Source of the DNA: an uncultured Clostridia bacterium
GTDB lineage: Bacteria > Bacillota > Clostridia > UBA1381
DNA length: 46,957 nt
NCBI GenBank assembly: GCA_934463455.1
Contig: CAKSJU010000003.1
Location: 1 to 46,957 of the forward strand
Reading direction: 5' to 3'
Shown here one piece after another: positions 19,189 to 26,869 of the stretch. The position numbers were made by a program, and so were the translations under genes. The notes under the pieces are model-generated. The model saw only the letters and a list, made by a program, of their open reading frames with translations, searched no databases and was not told the origin of the DNA. Numbering within the stretch: the first letter of the stretch is position 1; every line of letters starts with the position of its first letter.

Positions 19189-19935
19189 ATGTCAAACGTA
19201 ATTTCAATGAAACAGCTTTTGGAAGCAGGTGTTCATTTCGGACACCAGACCAGAAGATGGAATCCTAAAATGGCGGAGTACATCTTCACAGAAAGAAACG
19301 GTATCTACATTATCGATTTGCAGAAAACCGTTAAGAAAGTAGAAGAAGCTTACTACTTTATCAGAGACCTTGCTATGGCAGGCGAAGACGTTCTTTTTGT
19401 AGGAACAAAAAAGCAGGCGCAGGATTCAATTAAAGAAGAAGCTGAAAGAGTCGGAATGTATTATGTAAATGCAAGATGGCTCGGCGGTATGATGACAAAC
19501 TTCAAAACAATTCAAAAGAGAATTGAGCGTCTTGCTCAAATCAACAAAATGGAAGAGGAAGGCACATTCGAACTTTTGCCCAAAAAAGAAGTTACAAAGC
19601 TTAAAGCCGAAAGAGATAAGCTGGAAAAATATCTCGGCGGTATAAAAGATATGAAAAAGCTTCCGGGTGCTTTGTTCGTAGTTGACCCGAGAAAAGAAAA
19701 GATTGCTATTGCAGAAGCTAAAAAATTAGGTATCCCCGTAGTTGCTATTGTTGATACAAACTGCGATCCGGATGAGGTTGATTATGTAATCCCCGGTAAC
19801 GATGACGCTATCAGAGCGGTTAAGCTTATTGCTTCAACAATTTCAAACGCTATTATAGAAGGAAGACAAGGCGAAGACGCTTTGGCTGAAACAGAAGAAG
19901 CAGAAGACGCTGCTGAAGAAGCAACAGAGGAATAA
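19189..19935 (+). CDS. rpsB: 30S ribosomal protein S2
   Basis: The 248-aa product has the S2 hallmarks: near the start L-L-E-A-G-V-H-F-G-H-Q-T-R-R-W-N-P-K-M, then D-L-Q-K-T, A-R-W-L-G-G-M-M-T-N-F, V-V-D-P-R-K-E and I-P-G-N-D-D-A-I-R-A. The C-terminal 20 residues are an acidic Glu/Ala/Asp tail. AAGGAGG lies 9 bases upstream. It binds the small-subunit body and joins late in assembly. It is followed by tsf in the classic order, but with a terminator hairpin between them, and no pyrH-frr follows. Confidence 0.99.
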   Translation: MSNVISMKQLLEAGVHFGHQTRRWNPKMAEYIFTERNGIYIIDLQKTVKKVEEAYYFIRDLAMAGEDVLFVGTKKQAQDSIKEEAERVGMYYVNARWLGGMMTNFKTIQKRIERLAQINKMEEEGTFELLPKKEVTKLKAERDKLEKYLGGIKDMKKLPGALFVVDPRKEKIAIAEAKKLGIPVVAIVDTNCDPDEVDYVIPGNDDAIRAVKLIASTISNAIIEGRQGEDALAETEEAEDAAEEATEE

Positions 19936-19941
19936 TAAAAT

Positions 19942-19997
19942 AAAAAAACAGTCTCGGTCCTTGGGCTAACACGCCGCAGACTGCCGGCTGTTTTTTT
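19942..19997 (+). terminator. Intrinsic terminator/attenuator between rpsB and tsf
   Basis: AAAAAAACAG (19942-19951) pairs perfectly with CTGTTTTTTT (19988-19997). The 36-nt interior can form further pairs: CGGTC with GACTG, and a GGC/GCC tip. CAGTCT with AGACTG is a mutually exclusive alternative, which is the usual sign of an attenuator. It would reduce tsf expression relative to rpsB. Confidence 0.7.
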
Positions 19998-20060
19998 AAA
20001 ATAAATGCAGAAATTGTAATGTACAATACTAATTAAATAGATATACGGGAGGAAATAATA

Positions 20061-20957
20061 ATGGCATTTACAGCTAAAGATGTAAAAGAATTGAGAGAAA
20101 TGACAGGCTGCGGAATGATGGATTGCAAAAAAGCATTGACGGAAACCGACGGCGATATGGATAAAGCGGTTGAATTTTTGAGAGAAAAGGGCTTGGCAAC
20201 CGCAGCTAAAAAAGCAGGAAGAATAGCTTCTGAGGGTATAGTTAAAGCTTATATCACCGATGACAAAAAAGTAGGTGTACTTGTTGAAGTAAACTCGGAA
20301 ACAGACTTTGTTGCAAAAAATGCGGAATTTCAGACTTTTGTCGGAACAATTGCACAGATTGTTGCAGAGAAAAATCCTGCTGACGTAGACGCGCTTAAGG
20401 AACTTCCTTACGCTGACGGCGAAACCGTTGGTGAAAAACTTACTGCTCTTATTGCAAAAATCGGTGAAAATATGAATATCAGAAGATTTGCAAGAATTGA
20501 AGGAAATGTATGCTCATATACTCACGGCGAAGGCAGAATAGGTGTTTTGGTTGAGGCTGAGGGCAGCCTTGAAAATGCTGATGCTTACGAAGCTGCAAGA
20601 GATGCTGCAATGCAGATTGCCGCTATAAATCCTCTTTATCTTTCAAAGGATGTAGTTCCCGCTGAAGATGTTGAAAAAGAAAAACATATCATAATTGCAC
20701 AGATTAAAGAAGATCCGAAGAACGCTAAGAAACCGGATAACATTATTGAGAAGATGGTCGGCGGTAAGATTAATAAGTTCTATGAACAGAATTGCTTGCT
20801 CCAACAGGAATTTGTTAAAAACGGTGACTTTAAAGTTGAAGAATATCTTGCATCTAAGGGTGTTAAGCTCGTAGGCTATGTAAGATTTGAAAAAGGCGAA
20901 GGTCTTGCTAAAAAAGAAGAAAACTTTGCTGACGAAGTTGCAAGCATGATTAAATAA
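20061..20957 (+). CDS. tsf: Translation elongation factor Ts
   Basis: EF-Ts is the nucleotide exchange factor of EF-Tu. The N-terminal UBA-like domain contains V-K-E-L-R-E-M-T-G-C-G-M-M-D-C-K-K-A-L, followed by the family signature T-D-F-V-A-K-N (around residue 80), which contacts the EF-Tu nucleotide site. Length 298 aa matches the long form with two complete core subdomains. GGAGG sits about 10 bases before the ATG. A terminator follows at once. Confidence 0.99.
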   Translation: MAFTAKDVKELREMTGCGMMDCKKALTETDGDMDKAVEFLREKGLATAAKKAGRIASEGIVKAYITDDKKVGVLVEVNSETDFVAKNAEFQTFVGTIAQIVAEKNPADVDALKELPYADGETVGEKLTALIAKIGENMNIRRFARIEGNVCSYTHGEGRIGVLVEAEGSLENADAYEAARDAAMQIAAINPLYLSKDVVPAEDVEKEKHIIIAQIKEDPKNAKKPDNIIEKMVGGKINKFYEQNCLLQQEFVKNGDFKVEEYLASKGVKLVGYVRFEKGEGLAKKEENFADEVASMIK

Positions 20958-20970
20958 GAAGAAACCAAAT

Positions 20971-21013
20971 AAAAAAACAGGAATTCGTTTTGAAACGAGT
21001 TTCTGTTTTTTTT
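20971..21013 (+). terminator. Intrinsic terminator of tsf
   Basis: AAAAAAACAG (20971-20980) and CTGTTTTTTT (21003-21012) close a hairpin with TCGTT/AACGA inside it and a T run at the end. Confidence 0.9.
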
Positions 21014-21031
21014 AATCTTTTGTTGTCACTA

Positions 21032-21063
21032 AAAAAAGAACGGCGATGTGTATAACATCGCCG
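21032..21063 (-). terminator. Intrinsic terminator of PRPP synthetase gene
   Basis: CGGCGATGT (21041-21049) and ACATCGCCG (21055-21063) form a perfect 9-bp stem. Read on the minus strand it is followed by TTCTTTTTTT, a good U-tract, just after the prs-like stop codon. Confidence 0.92.
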
Positions 21064-21069
21064 TAGTAG

Positions 21070-22194
21070 TTATTTTCTGGATTCTTCAAATTTTTTGAGA
21101 TGATTTTTAATTCTTGCAACAGGGCTCAGAAGCTGGCTTATAGACTCATCATGATTTATGGTATTTATAAGAAGAGATATATATTTTGACATATCAACTT
21201 CGCAGTACCATTCACGCGTTGCAAGTCCGGGGAGGCGATATATCAGATTTGTTGTGAAAATCTTGTTAATATATCCGCTTTTGTAAGCCTCATCAAATTT
21301 ATCCAAACCATTGCAGAAAAGCCCAAATGCAGTGAATACAAATATTCTTTTTGCACCTTGTTCTTTTAGTTTTTTTGCAATGTCCAATACGGATTCGCCG
21401 CTGGAAATCATATCGTCAACGATTATAATGTCTTTGCCGCTTACATCACGACCGAGGTAGACATGTGCTTCAATCGGATTTTTACCGTTAACAACAACAG
21501 AGTAATTTCTGCGTTTGTAGAACATACCGAGATCTATTTCCAATACAGAAGAATAGTACATACATCTGTGCATGCCGCCTTCGTCCGGAGAGATGATAAT
21601 CGTATCTTCTTTATCAAATGAAATATCCGGTACTTCGCGGGTTAATGCCTTAATCATCTGATATGTTGTCTGTACATCGTCGAAACTGTTTAAAGGAATG
21701 GCATTTTGTACACGAGCATCATGTGCATCGAAAGTAATAATATTTGTTACACCCATTGATATAAGCTCCTGCAAAGCTGAAGCGCAGTCAAGAGATTCTC
21801 TTGCCGTTCTGCGATGCTGTCTTCCGCAATAAAGCATAGGCATAACAACGGTTATTCTTCTCGGTTTACCGCCCATTGCAGCAATAATACGTTTTAAATC
21901 CTGATAGTGGTCATCGGGACTCATTCGATTGTCGGTACCGTACATTTTGTATGTAACACCGTGATTGAACATATCGCAGATGATGTATACATCATGACCT
22001 CTGACGGTTTCTTCTATAACACATTTTCCTTCGCCTGTTCCGAAACGAGGACAATTAATATGTGTTACATATGTTTCCTGGTCTTCATATTCCTTTCTGA
22101 ACTGTTTCAAATAGTAGTCGATTCTGCTTGTAAATTCTTCGCAGCCCTTCATGCTGATTACACTCAGCTTTCCGACGATTGGTGAATTATCCAT
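21070..22194 (-). CDS. prs: Ribose-phosphate pyrophosphokinase (PRPP synthetase), divergent long form
   Basis: This enzyme makes PRPP from ribose 5-phosphate and ATP for nucleotide, His and Trp synthesis. The 374-aa protein has two phosphoribosyltransferase-type halves. A PRPP-loop I-I-V-D-D-M-I-S-S-G-E-S is at residues 257-268, and D-A-H-D at residues 156-159 fits the metal/ATP-binding histidine segment. The flexible loop region reads R-Q-H-R-R-T-A-R-E-S instead of the classical sequence, and the protein is about 55 residues longer than usual Prs (about 315), so it belongs to a variant clade and may be a second paralogue. AAGGAGG precedes the ATG at 22194. Confidence 0.85.
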   Translation of the reverse strand: MDNSPIVGKLSVISMKGCEEFTSRIDYYLKQFRKEYEDQETYVTHINCPRFGTGEGKCVIEETVRGHDVYIICDMFNHGVTYKMYGTDNRMSPDDHYQDLKRIIAAMGGKPRRITVVMPMLYCGRQHRRTARESLDCASALQELISMGVTNIITFDAHDARVQNAIPLNSFDDVQTTYQMIKALTREVPDISFDKEDTIIISPDEGGMHRCMYYSSVLEIDLGMFYKRRNYSVVVNGKNPIEAHVYLGRDVSGKDIIIVDDMISSGESVLDIAKKLKEQGAKRIFVFTAFGLFCNGLDKFDEAYKSGYINKIFTTNLIYRLPGLATREWYCEVDMSKYISLLINTINHDESISQLLSPVARIKNHLKKFEESRK

Positions 22195-22224
22195 TGTTTT
22201 CCTCCTTGAATTTTATATGTTGGC

Positions 22225-22252
22225 TAATTGTAAAAAGTAAATGTTACAATTA
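22225..22252. repeat. AT-rich palindrome (copy 3)
   Basis: TAATTGTAA (22225-22233) and TTACAATTA (22244-22252) form 9-bp arms. The flank ACAATTAACAACTGC matches that of copy 1 (4704-4733) with one difference. It lies in the leader of the prs-like gene, between its promoter and start codon. Confidence 0.6.
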
Positions 22253-22275
22253 ACAACTGCAAGTGATACATATTA

Positions 22276-22304
22276 TTTATACCATATTTTGAGTTTTTTT
22301 TCAA
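22276..22304 (-). promoter_or_regulatory. Predicted sigma-A promoter of prs-like gene
   Basis: Read on the minus strand: TTGAAA (22304-22299), 17-base spacer, TATAAA (22281-22276). It lies about 80 bases upstream of the ATG. Confidence 0.65.
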
Positions 22305-22401
22305 GTAAATATATCATAATAATTTATATTCTTACAAATTTACTAAATATGAGCCGAAATAAAGGGATTTTTTGACGGTACAAAGGTGTTAATGGCAATC
22401 T

Positions 22402-22974
22402 TTATGCGTCTTCTATATTCCCGCTTCCCATTTTCCTTTCCCATTTGCCGGGAAGTAAAATAACTTTATTTTCCGCGAGTGATTTTTTTACATCGATTAT
22501 GCGCTGATTTGCCGACCCTCTGAAAAGCAGAGACGCGTCTTTCAGCTTTTCGATATATTTTCCGTCGACGATAACGTCAAGCAAGGAAAGGATTTTTTTT
22601 ACCGTGTCGGGATTGCCGACCTTTCCGGCGGCTAAATCGGTATCAAAGCCGAACCCGGTATAGCACCATATATCTTTATCGGGAAACTTATCACTTACAA
22701 CGGATAAAAGCTTTAAAATATCTTCTTGATTTTCCGGTTCAAAAGGCTCTCCGCCCAAAAGCGAAAGCCCGCGTACATAGTCATTGTCAAGTGCTTCGGT
22801 TATTTCCGAAATTGTTTCTTCGGTGAATTTTTTTCCGTAATTAAAATCCCATGCTTCGCTGTTAAAGCAGTTTTTGCATTTGTGTCGGCAGCCGCTTACA
22901 AACAGAGATACTCTTACGCCGACACCGTTTGCAATATCATTCTTTTTTATTACCGCGTAGTTTATAACAAACAC
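22402..22974 (-). CDS. nrdG: Anaerobic ribonucleotide reductase activating protein (radical SAM)
   Basis: NrdG uses a 4Fe-4S cluster and S-adenosylmethionine to create the glycyl radical on NrdD. The cluster motif is C29-x3-C33-x2-C36, and L-S-L-L-G-G-E-P-F is the SAM-binding G-G-E motif. A further family-typical W-x-Y-T-G-F is present. At 190 aa it is slightly longer than usual. The start is uncertain: GTG at 22974 directly abuts AAAGAAG, and no clear ATG exists nearby; the family normally starts close to N-Y-A. It follows nrdD with a 95-base gap containing a hairpin. Confidence 0.95.
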   Translation of the reverse strand: MFVINYAVIKKNDIANGVGVRVSLFVSGCRHKCKNCFNSEAWDFNYGKKFTEETISEITEALDNDYVRGLSLLGGEPFEPENQEDILKLLSVVSDKFPDKDIWCYTGFGFDTDLAAGKVGNPDTVKKILSLLDVIVDGKYIEKLKDASLLFRGSANQRIIDVKKSLAENKVILLPGKWERKMGSGNIEDA

Positions 22975-23001
22975 CTTCTTTACCGTAAGCTATATTTCAT
23001 T

Positions 23002-23040
23002 ATAAAACCGCTGTATACTCTGGGTTAACAGCGGTTTTAT
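23002..23040 (-). terminator. Hairpin between nrdD and nrdG
   Basis: ATAAAACCGCTG (23002-23013) and CAGCGGTTTTAT (23029-23040) are a perfect 12-bp stem. On the minus strand only TTTTAT follows, so it is a moderate terminator or processing site that would lower nrdG relative to nrdD. Confidence 0.65.
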
Positions 23041-23069
23041 TCTTTTTCCGGGTTTACACTCACTATTCT

Positions 23070-25247
23070 TTAAAGATGTAAAACTCTCTCTTTAATTTCC
23101 TGAGTTCTGCCTTGATTCCAGAATTGCGTGCCGATATAGCCGCAGGTACGGCGGGCAACATTGAGCTTGCTTTGGTCGGTATTGTGGCAATTAGGACATT
23201 CCCAAATGAGTTTTCCGTCTTCATCTTCTTTGATTTCTATTTCGCCGTCATAGCCGCAGATTTGACAATAGTCGCTTTTCGTATTAAGCTCGGCGTACAT
23301 TATATGGTCATATATAAATTTCATAACCGATAAAACAGCGTCAATGTTATTTTGCATATTCGGAACTTCAACATATGAAATAGCTCCGCCGGGGGAGAGT
23401 GCCTGAAATTTTGACTCAAGGGCAAGCTTATCAAATGCGTCAATATTTTCCGTAACATGTACGTGATAGCTGTTTGTGATATAATTCTTGTCGGTTACAC
23501 CTTTTATTACGCCAAATCGTTTTTGCAGACACTTTGCAAATTTGTAGGTTGTGCTTTCCAGAGGAGTACCGTAAAGAGAATAATCAATATTTTCTTCAGC
23601 TTTCCATTTAGCGGTGTACTCGTTCAGCTTTTTCATTATTTCGAGTCCAAGTGCCTCTCCGTCCGGCTCGGTAAGTTTTTTGCCTATAAGGCTATATACA
23701 CATTCCCAAAGTCCGGCATATCCGAGAGACAGCGTAGAATATCCGCCGTGAAGATATTTATCAATCTTTTCACCTTTTTTCAATCTCAAAAGAGCACCGT
23801 GCTGCCATAAAATCGGGGCAACATCGGATATTGTACCGGTAAGTCTTTCGTGTCTGGCTTGTAGGGCTCGGTGACAGATGTCCATTCTTTCGTCAAATAT
23901 TTCCCAAAATTTATCTAAATCTTTCTGTGCCGATAAACCGATGTCAACAAGATTTACCGTAACAACACCCTGATTAAAACGACCGTAGTACTTTGGATTT
24001 CCGTTTTCGTCTACGTAAGGAGTTAAGAAGCTGCGGCAGCCCATGCAAGTATAGCAGTTTCCGTTCCCGTTTTTGTCGATTTTGTTTTGCAGCATGATTT
24101 TTTCGGAAATATAATCCGGAACCATTCTTTTTGCCGTACATTTTGCAGCAAGTACGGTGAGGTAATAATATGGGTCGTCCTCGTGAATATTATCCTCTTC
24201 CAAAACGTATATAAGCTTAGGAAATGCCGGAGTAATCCATACTCCGTTTTCATTTTTGACACCTCTGTAGCGCTGTTTAAGTGTTTCCTCGATTATCAGT
24301 GCAAGGTCTTTTTTCTCCTGTTCGCTTTTTGCCTCGTTAAGATACATGAAAACGGTTACAAAAGGTGCTTGTCCGTTGGTAGTCATAAGGGTTACAACCT
24401 GATATTGAATCATTTGAACGCCGTTCTTAACTTCTTCGCGAAGTCTTTTTTCGGTTATTTCACTTATTTTGTCTTCATCTATCTCATTGCCGATAAGCTT
24501 AAATTCATTTTCAACTTGAGTGCGTATTTTTTTTCTGCTCACATCCACAAACGGAGCAAGGTGGGTGAGACTGATGCTTTGTCCGCCGTATTGACAGGAC
24601 GCAACCTGCGCTATAATCTGCGTTGAAATATTGCAGGCGGTGGAAAAACTGTGGGGTTTTTCTATAAGAGTACCGCTTATAACAGTCCCGTTTTGAAGCA
24701 TGTCTTCAAGATTTACAAGGTCGCAGTTGTGCATATGCTGTGCGAAATAATCGGCATCGTGAAAATGTATCAGTCCCTGTTCGTGAGCGGATACAATATC
24801 CGATGGAAGAAGAACTCGCTTCGTAATATCTTTGCTGACTTCTCCTGCCATATAATCTCTCTGAACACTGTTCACGGTAGGATTTTTGTTGGAGTTTTCC
24901 TGTTTTACTTCTTCGTTGTTCAGTTCAATCAGGCTAAAAATCTGTTCGTCGGTAGTATTCGATTTTCTTGCAAGAGCTCGGTTATATCTGTATGTGATAT
25001 ATCTTCGCGCAACGTCGAATGCACGTTGATTCATAATCTGGTCTTCCACCATATCTTGTATTTCTTCCACGCTTAAAGAACGGTTGATGTTTAGAGCAGC
25101 ACTTTCCACATCTTCCGCAATTCTTTTAATTTGTACCGGGGTCATTCTCGCACTCGGTACAACACTGTCATTTGCTCTTGAAACGGCAATTTCTATTTTG
25201 CGAGGGTCGAAAGAGACCTCAGTGCCATTCCTTTTTATAACTTTCAT
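23070..25247 (-). CDS. nrdD: Anaerobic (class III) ribonucleoside-triphosphate reductase
   Basis: NrdD reduces ribonucleotides to deoxynucleotides with a glycyl radical. An ATP-cone allosteric domain occupies residues 1-95 (M-K-V-I-K-R-N-G onwards). The catalytic barrel follows. The C-terminal zinc site has C-x2-C (C-Q-I-C-G) and C-x2-C (C-P-N-C-H), and the radical loop R-R-T-C-G-Y-I-G puts the radical at G703. Length 725 aa is normal, with no intein. Presence of NrdDG means anaerobic DNA synthesis. The gene is preceded by a 5' leader of about 260 nt and a promoter with paired NrdR boxes. Confidence 0.98.
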   Translation of the reverse strand: MKVIKRNGTEVSFDPRKIEIAVSRANDSVVPSARMTPVQIKRIAEDVESAALNINRSLSVEEIQDMVEDQIMNQRAFDVARRYITYRYNRALARKSNTTDEQIFSLIELNNEEVKQENSNKNPTVNSVQRDYMAGEVSKDITKRVLLPSDIVSAHEQGLIHFHDADYFAQHMHNCDLVNLEDMLQNGTVISGTLIEKPHSFSTACNISTQIIAQVASCQYGGQSISLTHLAPFVDVSRKKIRTQVENEFKLIGNEIDEDKISEITEKRLREEVKNGVQMIQYQVVTLMTTNGQAPFVTVFMYLNEAKSEQEKKDLALIIEETLKQRYRGVKNENGVWITPAFPKLIYVLEEDNIHEDDPYYYLTVLAAKCTAKRMVPDYISEKIMLQNKIDKNGNGNCYTCMGCRSFLTPYVDENGNPKYYGRFNQGVVTVNLVDIGLSAQKDLDKFWEIFDERMDICHRALQARHERLTGTISDVAPILWQHGALLRLKKGEKIDKYLHGGYSTLSLGYAGLWECVYSLIGKKLTEPDGEALGLEIMKKLNEYTAKWKAEENIDYSLYGTPLESTTYKFAKCLQKRFGVIKGVTDKNYITNSYHVHVTENIDAFDKLALESKFQALSPGGAISYVEVPNMQNNIDAVLSVMKFIYDHIMYAELNTKSDYCQICGYDGEIEIKEDEDGKLIWECPNCHNTDQSKLNVARRTCGYIGTQFWNQGRTQEIKERVLHL

Positions 25248-25520
25248 TTTCCGTTCATCTTCTTTCTTTATAAATGATATATGTCTGTTATAACTACAGT
25301 GCAGACGTCATCCGCCTTTTGAGCGATGATTTCCATTTCAAAATTTCGGTGAGAGTTTTAATTTCATGTCGAAATTTTATCATCCTGCACAGGTTGCAAT
25401 TTTGTAGTAAGCTCCGCTTTATCTGCGACCAAAGCGGGGCATTGCCCTGATTTAAAAATATGTATATTTATGCTGTTGGTTTTATTGCAGATAATTGACT
25501 GTAATTTGGCAGCTATGTTA

Positions 25521-25549
25521 ATTATATCAATATATTGTGGTTTTGTCAA
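25521..25549 (-). promoter_or_regulatory. Consensus sigma-A promoter of nrdD-nrdG
   Basis: On the minus strand TTGACA (25549-25544), 17-base spacer, TATAAT (25526-25521). Both hexamers are exact. The proximal NrdR box lies within the spacer. Confidence 0.9.
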
Positions 25550-25569
25550 CTATAATTCACAATATATTG
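25528..25569. promoter_or_regulatory. Pair of NrdR boxes
   Basis: The palindrome CAATATATTG occurs at 25528-25537 and again at 25560-25569, a centre-to-centre distance of 32 bp, about three helical turns. Both extend to CACAATATATTGA, in opposite orientation. This matches the core of the NrdR consensus (CWATATAWTG type) and the paired spacing known for NrdR operators. One box overlaps the promoter spacer and the other lies upstream of the -35, so binding would block RNA polymerase. Confidence 0.85.
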
Positions 25570-25617
25570 AATTTGTAATCTTTTTGTAATATTAAAAAAA
25601 GAAAGAAAAATGTCGAA

Positions 25618-26733
25618 TTACGGCGTTGTATCGGTGTTTTCGGCGTCTTTGTACACATCGAGATTTTGCATAATTTCCTTTCTTGCTTTGGCACTGTATT
25701 GGGCATAGTATCTGTGAGTGACTTCAATATTTTTATGCCCCATAAGTTCGGCAACCATTTTTATATCAATTCCGTCCTCCAAAAGACGGCAGGCGAATGT
25801 GCGCCGCAATGCGTGAGGCCTTGTTTTGTCCGGGTGGGTTATTCCTGCGGCAAAACAATAGTTTTTCAACATCTTTTCTATTCCCGCAATCCCGAGACGT
25901 TTTCCGCTCCTGTTTAAAAAAAGCGGACCGGTTGTTCGTGTGAATTTTATATCGTCTTTGCCTTCGGTGGAAAAAGCCGCTTCAAGCTCTTCCGGCTCTT
26001 TGCCTGCAAGATAGGCAAGAATGGTATTTTCTACTTGAATGGGCATAAATATTTCCTGTTGGTCTCCGCCTTTCCTGCGGACAACAAACGAAGAGGTTTG
26101 AAAATCGACATCCTCAACATTCAGATTTGCCAGCTCGCTGACACGTACGCCAGTTCCGAGGTATGCGGTGAATATAGCGATATCGCGCGAACGGCGGCGG
26201 GAATATTCGGAATAATTCCTGCCGGTAAGATAATTTTGACCGTTATATATTACATCAATGAGATTAATTGTTTCTTTTGTTGTCAGTGGTTTTTTTATTT
26301 GCTGATGAAGCTTCATAAAATCTATTTTATCGGTTATATTCTGCGAAAGCTCATCTGTTTTGTACAAATAAATAAAAAGTCCTCTTACTGCCGAAAGCTT
26401 TCTGTTTATTCCAAAGGCTGAATTGGAACAGAGTCGTGATATAGGCTTGCCGGTTACACTTATTGAATGAACAGTGTATTCTTTTAAGTAGCTTTTAAAA
26501 TGAATTAAGTCGGACACGCGGACATTTTCCAAATCTGAAATTTGTATATCTTCCGCAGAGTCGGCAAATCCGTTTTCACACAAATAATTAAAAAAAACAC
26601 GAATATCCAGGCAATATCCGATTTGAGTATTAATACTTTCGCCGTTGTAATATTCGAGAATATAGGAAGCGACAAAATCCGGAAGTCCCTTAAGATAGCT
26701 TCTCAAATGTTTATTTTTAGACATAGAATCCAT
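25618..26733 (-). CDS. Tyrosine recombinase/integrase, XerC/D-like
   Basis: A 371-aa protein with an N-terminal SAM-like core-binding domain (about 20-130) and a C-terminal catalytic domain. All catalytic residues are visible: R197 (G-T-G-V-R), K221 (R-R-K-G-G), H307-x-x-R310, H333 (M-G-H-K), and the nucleophile Y342. The protein is about 70 residues longer than classical XerC/XerD, with extra length between K221 and H307. No phage, conjugation or excisionase genes flank it and it sits between nrdDG and the clp operon, so a chromosome-resolution or other housekeeping role is possible; I could not find a dif-like site. AAGGATGA precedes the ATG. Confidence 0.88.
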   Translation of the reverse strand: MDSMSKNKHLRSYLKGLPDFVASYILEYYNGESINTQIGYCLDIRVFFNYLCENGFADSAEDIQISDLENVRVSDLIHFKSYLKEYTVHSISVTGKPISRLCSNSAFGINRKLSAVRGLFIYLYKTDELSQNITDKIDFMKLHQQIKKPLTTKETINLIDVIYNGQNYLTGRNYSEYSRRRSRDIAIFTAYLGTGVRVSELANLNVEDVDFQTSSFVVRRKGGDQQEIFMPIQVENTILAYLAGKEPEELEAAFSTEGKDDIKFTRTTGPLFLNRSGKRLGIAGIEKMLKNYCFAAGITHPDKTRPHALRRTFACRLLEDGIDIKMVAELMGHKNIEVTHRYYAQYSAKARKEIMQNLDVYKDAENTDTTP

Positions 26734-26829
26734 AATTATATCATCCTTAACAAGTTTTAAATCGGAGCAGCACTCCTCCTTAGAGGCGGGGACATCTGCA
26801 CTATGGTTATAGAATAATTATATATTAAA

Positions 26830-26865
26830 AAAATCCCGAAGTCAAGTTTAAAACTTCGGGATTTT
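26830..26865 (-). terminator. Intrinsic terminator of the ctsR-clpC operon
   Basis: AAAATCCCGAAGT (26830-26842) pairs with ACTTCGGGATTTT (26853-26865), a perfect 13-bp stem. On the minus strand it ends in a run of seven T. It starts 5 bases after the clpC stop. Confidence 0.93.
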
Positions 26866-26869
26866 AAAA

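Larger units (their letters stand above)
25248..25617. other. nrdD leader and promoter region
   Basis: A 370-base gap between nrdD and the recombinase. It holds the nrdD promoter and NrdR boxes (25521-25569) and then a leader of about 260 nt. GCTCCGCTTT (25411-25420) pairs with AAAGCGGGGC (25431-25440), and a competing GGGC/GCCC hairpin lies around 25437-25447. A 61-codon minus-strand frame here would start inside the -35 box and is not credible. Confidence 0.65.

Noticed and set aside
25248..25520. Cobalamin riboswitch upstream of ribonucleotide reductase
   Set aside because: B12 riboswitches precede class II nrdJ; no B12-box-like sequence is visible and the gene is class III.
25364..25549. 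61-codon minus-strand frame upstream of nrdD
   Set aside because: Its TTG start is the -35 hexamer of the nrdD promoter and it covers the NrdR box, so it cannot be translated from that transcript.
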